A stretch of 60,279 bases of DNA from contig NZ_LLXZ01000080.1 in assembly GCF_001440395.1 (NCBI RefSeq), positions 94,918-155,196 of the forward strand. Reading direction: 5' to 3'. Numbering within the stretch: the first letter of the stretch is position 1; each line of letters opens with the position of its first letter. This document shows, piece by piece, positions 58,771 through 60,279 of this stretch. Under the pieces are notes generated by a model. It saw only the letters and a program-made list of their open reading frames with translations, had not been told where the DNA came from and ran no database searches. The stretch comes from Bradyrhizobium jicamae (GTDB lineage Bacteria; Pseudomonadota; Alphaproteobacteria; Rhizobiales; Xanthobacteraceae). The translations under genes were made by a program, and so were the position numbers.

Positions 58771-60279
58771 TCACTTTTTCTTCTGCGGCGGCAGGTCCGT
58801 ACAGTGGCCCTCAAACACCTCGGCCGCCATGCCGATGGACTCGCCGAGCGTCGGATGCGGGTGAATGGTCTTGCCGATATCGGCGGGCTCGCAACCCATC
58901 TCGACCGCAAGGCAGATCTCGCTGATGAGATCGCCGGCATGCGTGCCGACGATGCCGCCACCGATGACACGATGCGTTGCCGTGTCGAACAGCAGCTTGG
59001 TAAAACCCTCGTCGCGACCGTTGGCGATGGCGCGGCCCGAGGCCGCCCAGGGGAAGACCGACTTTCCGAACTTGATTCCTTCGGCCTTGCATTGGTCCTC
59101 GGTCTTGCCGGCCCAGGCGACTTCGGGATCGGTGTAGGCGACGGACGGAATCTGCCGTGCGTCGAAGTATGATTTTTCGCCGTGCGCGACTTCGGCGGCG
59201 ACATGGGCTTCATGCACGGCCTTGTGCGCCAGCATCGGTTGGCCAACGATGTCGCCGATCGCGAAGATATGCGCCACGTTGGTACGCATCTGCTTGTCGA
59301 CGTCGATGAAACCGCGCTCGGTCACCGCGACGCCGGCCTTCTCAGCGCCGATCTTCTTGCCGTTCGGGCTGCGACCGACCGACACCAGAACGAGATCATA
59401 GACCTGCGGTCCGGCGGGTGCCTGTTCGCCCTCGAAGCTCACCTCGATCCCGGCTTCAGTCGCCTTCGCACCGACCGTCTTGGTCTTCAACATGACCTTG
59501 TCGAAGCGGCCCGCGTTCATCTTCTCCCAGACCTTGACCAGGTCGCGGTCGGCCCCCTGCATCAGGCCGTCGAGCATTTCGACGACGTCGATGCGCGCGC
59601 CGAGCGTCGAGTACACCGTCGCCATTTCGAGCCCGATGATGCCGCCACCGATCACCAGCATGCGCTTGGGAATCGACTTGAGTTGCAGCGCGCCCGTCGA
59701 ATCGACGATGCGCGAATCCTGGGGCAGGAACGGCAGTTTCACGGCCTGGCTGCCGGCGGCGATGATGGCCTTGGCGAATTTCACCGTCTTCTTGCCGCCA
59801 GCCTCGGAGACGACCTCGAGATGATACGGGTCCAGGAAGGCCCCGACCCCGTTCACGACCTCGACCTTGCGGGCCTTTGCCATGCCGGCAAGGCCACCCG
59901 TCAGCTTCTTGATCACGCCGTCCTTGAAGCCGCGGAGCTTGCCAAGGTCGATCTGCGGCGTTCCGAATGAAATTCCATGGTCGGGCAGATGCCGGACCTC
60001 GTCGATCACTGATGCCGTATGCAGCAGCGCCTTGCTCGGGATACAGCCGACATTGAGACACACGCCGCCAAGCGTATCGTAACGCTCGACCAGCACCGTC
60101 TTCATGCCGAGATCGGCGGCGCGGAAGGCGGCCGAGTAGCCGCCGGGGCCGGCGCCCAGCACCAGCATGTCGCATTCGATATCCACCTTGCCGGAATAGG
60201 ACGACGAGGAAGGCGCGGCCGGCGGCGGGCTGGCGGTCGCCGCCGGCTGCGATGCTGGCGCGGGTTTCGGCGCGGCCGC
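58771..60279 (-). CDS. lpd: Dihydrolipoamide dehydrogenase with N-terminal extension (partial)
   Basis: An E3 flavoprotein whose frame stays open to the window edge, so the 5' end is missing. The core has LGAGPGGYSAAFRAADLG, the redox disulfide [16 protein letters not shown] loop VIGGGIIGLEMA and the C-terminal IHPHPTLGESIGMAA. Upstream of the core, in frame, is an Ala/Pro/Ser-rich linker (AAAPKPAPASQPAA...) like those joining lipoyl domains in multienzyme subunits. I infer that the complete protein carries an N-terminal lipoyl domain, as some bacterial pyruvate-dehydrogenase E3 proteins do. A GTG at 60186 could give a core-only product but is less likely. A pyruvate dehydrogenase cluster probably lies beyond the edge. 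Confidence 0.93.
   Translation of the reverse strand, partial: AAAPKPAPASQPAATASPPPAAPSSSSYSGKVDIECDMLVLGAGPGGYSAAFRAADLGMKTVLVERYDTLGGVCLNVGCIPSKALLHTASVIDEVRHLPDHGISFGTPQIDLGKLRGFKDGVIKKLTGGLAGMAKARKVEVVNGVGAFLDPYHLEVVSEAGGKKTVKFAKAIIAAGSQAVKLPFLPQDSRIVDSTGALQLKSIPKRMLVIGGGIIGLEMATVYSTLGARIDVVEMLDGLMQGADRDLVKVWEKMNAGRFDKVMLKTKTVGAKATEAGIEVSFEGEQAPAGPQVYDLVLVSVGRSPNGKKIGAEKAGVAVTERGFIDVDKQMRTNVAHIFAIGDIVGQPMLAHKAVHEAHVAAEVAHGEKSYFDARQIPSVAYTDPEVAWAGKTEDQCKAEGIKFGKSVFPWAASGRAIANGRDEGFTKLLFDTATHRVIGGGIVGTHAGDLISEICLAVEMGCEPADIGKTIHPHPTLGESIGMAAEVFEGHCTDLPPQKKK

Overview
The window is about 60.3 kb of GC-rich DNA from an alphaproteobacterium of the Rhizobiales, most likely Bradyrhizobium or a close relative. 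The support is the overall gene content (urea/amide uptake operon, P. putida-like branched-chain keto-acid dehydrogenase, polyhydroxybutyrate genes, rhizobial MetK), many tightly overlapping ATGA-type gene junctions, and a 100-bp intergenic repeat of a type I recall from Bradyrhizobium genomes. This assignment is inference; no 16S or other marker is present.

Layout. (1) 1-1,928: a class III cyclase-like gene, then about 0.9 kb without genes that carries two truncated tRNA 3' ends in opposite orientation, typical of island attachment sites. (2) 1,929-10,583 (minus): a peptide/nickel-type ABC transporter (two ATPases, two permeases, Tat-exported binding protein) with an amidase in the same operon, and a sulfatase-superfamily hydrolase whose nucleophile position is Thr. 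(3) 10,708-12,304 (plus): a GntR regulator and a short-chain dehydrogenase. (4) 12,357-19,105 (minus): the complete branched-chain 2-oxoacid dehydrogenase (E1 alpha, E1 beta, E2, E3), an aldehyde dehydrogenase and a small ACT-like protein, with a divergent Lrp-type regulator at 19,218. (5) 19,859-29,853 (minus): SulP transporter, MetK, formylglycine-generating enzyme, Cys-type sulfatase, a decayed second sulfatase start, a taurine/nitrate-type ABC transporter whose binding protein carries a NosL-like tail, and a Crp/Fnr regulator. (6) 30,064-37,864 (minus): urtABCDE, formamidase, FmdB zinc ribbon and aliphatic amidase. Divergent from it, 38,039-42,326 encodes a 1,123-residue NCS1-transporter/histidine-kinase/receiver hybrid and a LuxR-type response regulator. 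(7) 42,538-60,279 (minus): a run of thirteen genes, namely E3 with an N-terminal extension, a TAXI binding protein, dctA, phaA, phaB, phasin, malic enzyme, Ndh-2, cydA, cydB, a DctB-like kinase, a sigma54 activator and phaC.

How the genes work together. Region 6 is a coherent amide-nitrogen module: Urt-type uptake, hydrolysis by FmdA and AmiE, and a transporter-shaped sensor kinase with its regulator. Region 5 is a plausible sulfate-ester or sulfonate scavenging locus: sulfatase, its FGE activator, an ABC importer, a SulP anion transporter and a SAM synthetase. Region 7 links C4-dicarboxylate entry (DctA) through malic enzyme and pyruvate/acetyl-CoA (E3 at the window edge) to polyhydroxybutyrate. 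It adds a low-oxygen, non-proton-pumping respiratory branch (Ndh-2 plus a short-Q-loop bd oxidase) and a DctB/DctD-like two-component pair. The most novel candidates are the NCS1-kinase hybrid, the binding-protein/NosL fusion and the integrated malate-PHB-bd cluster.
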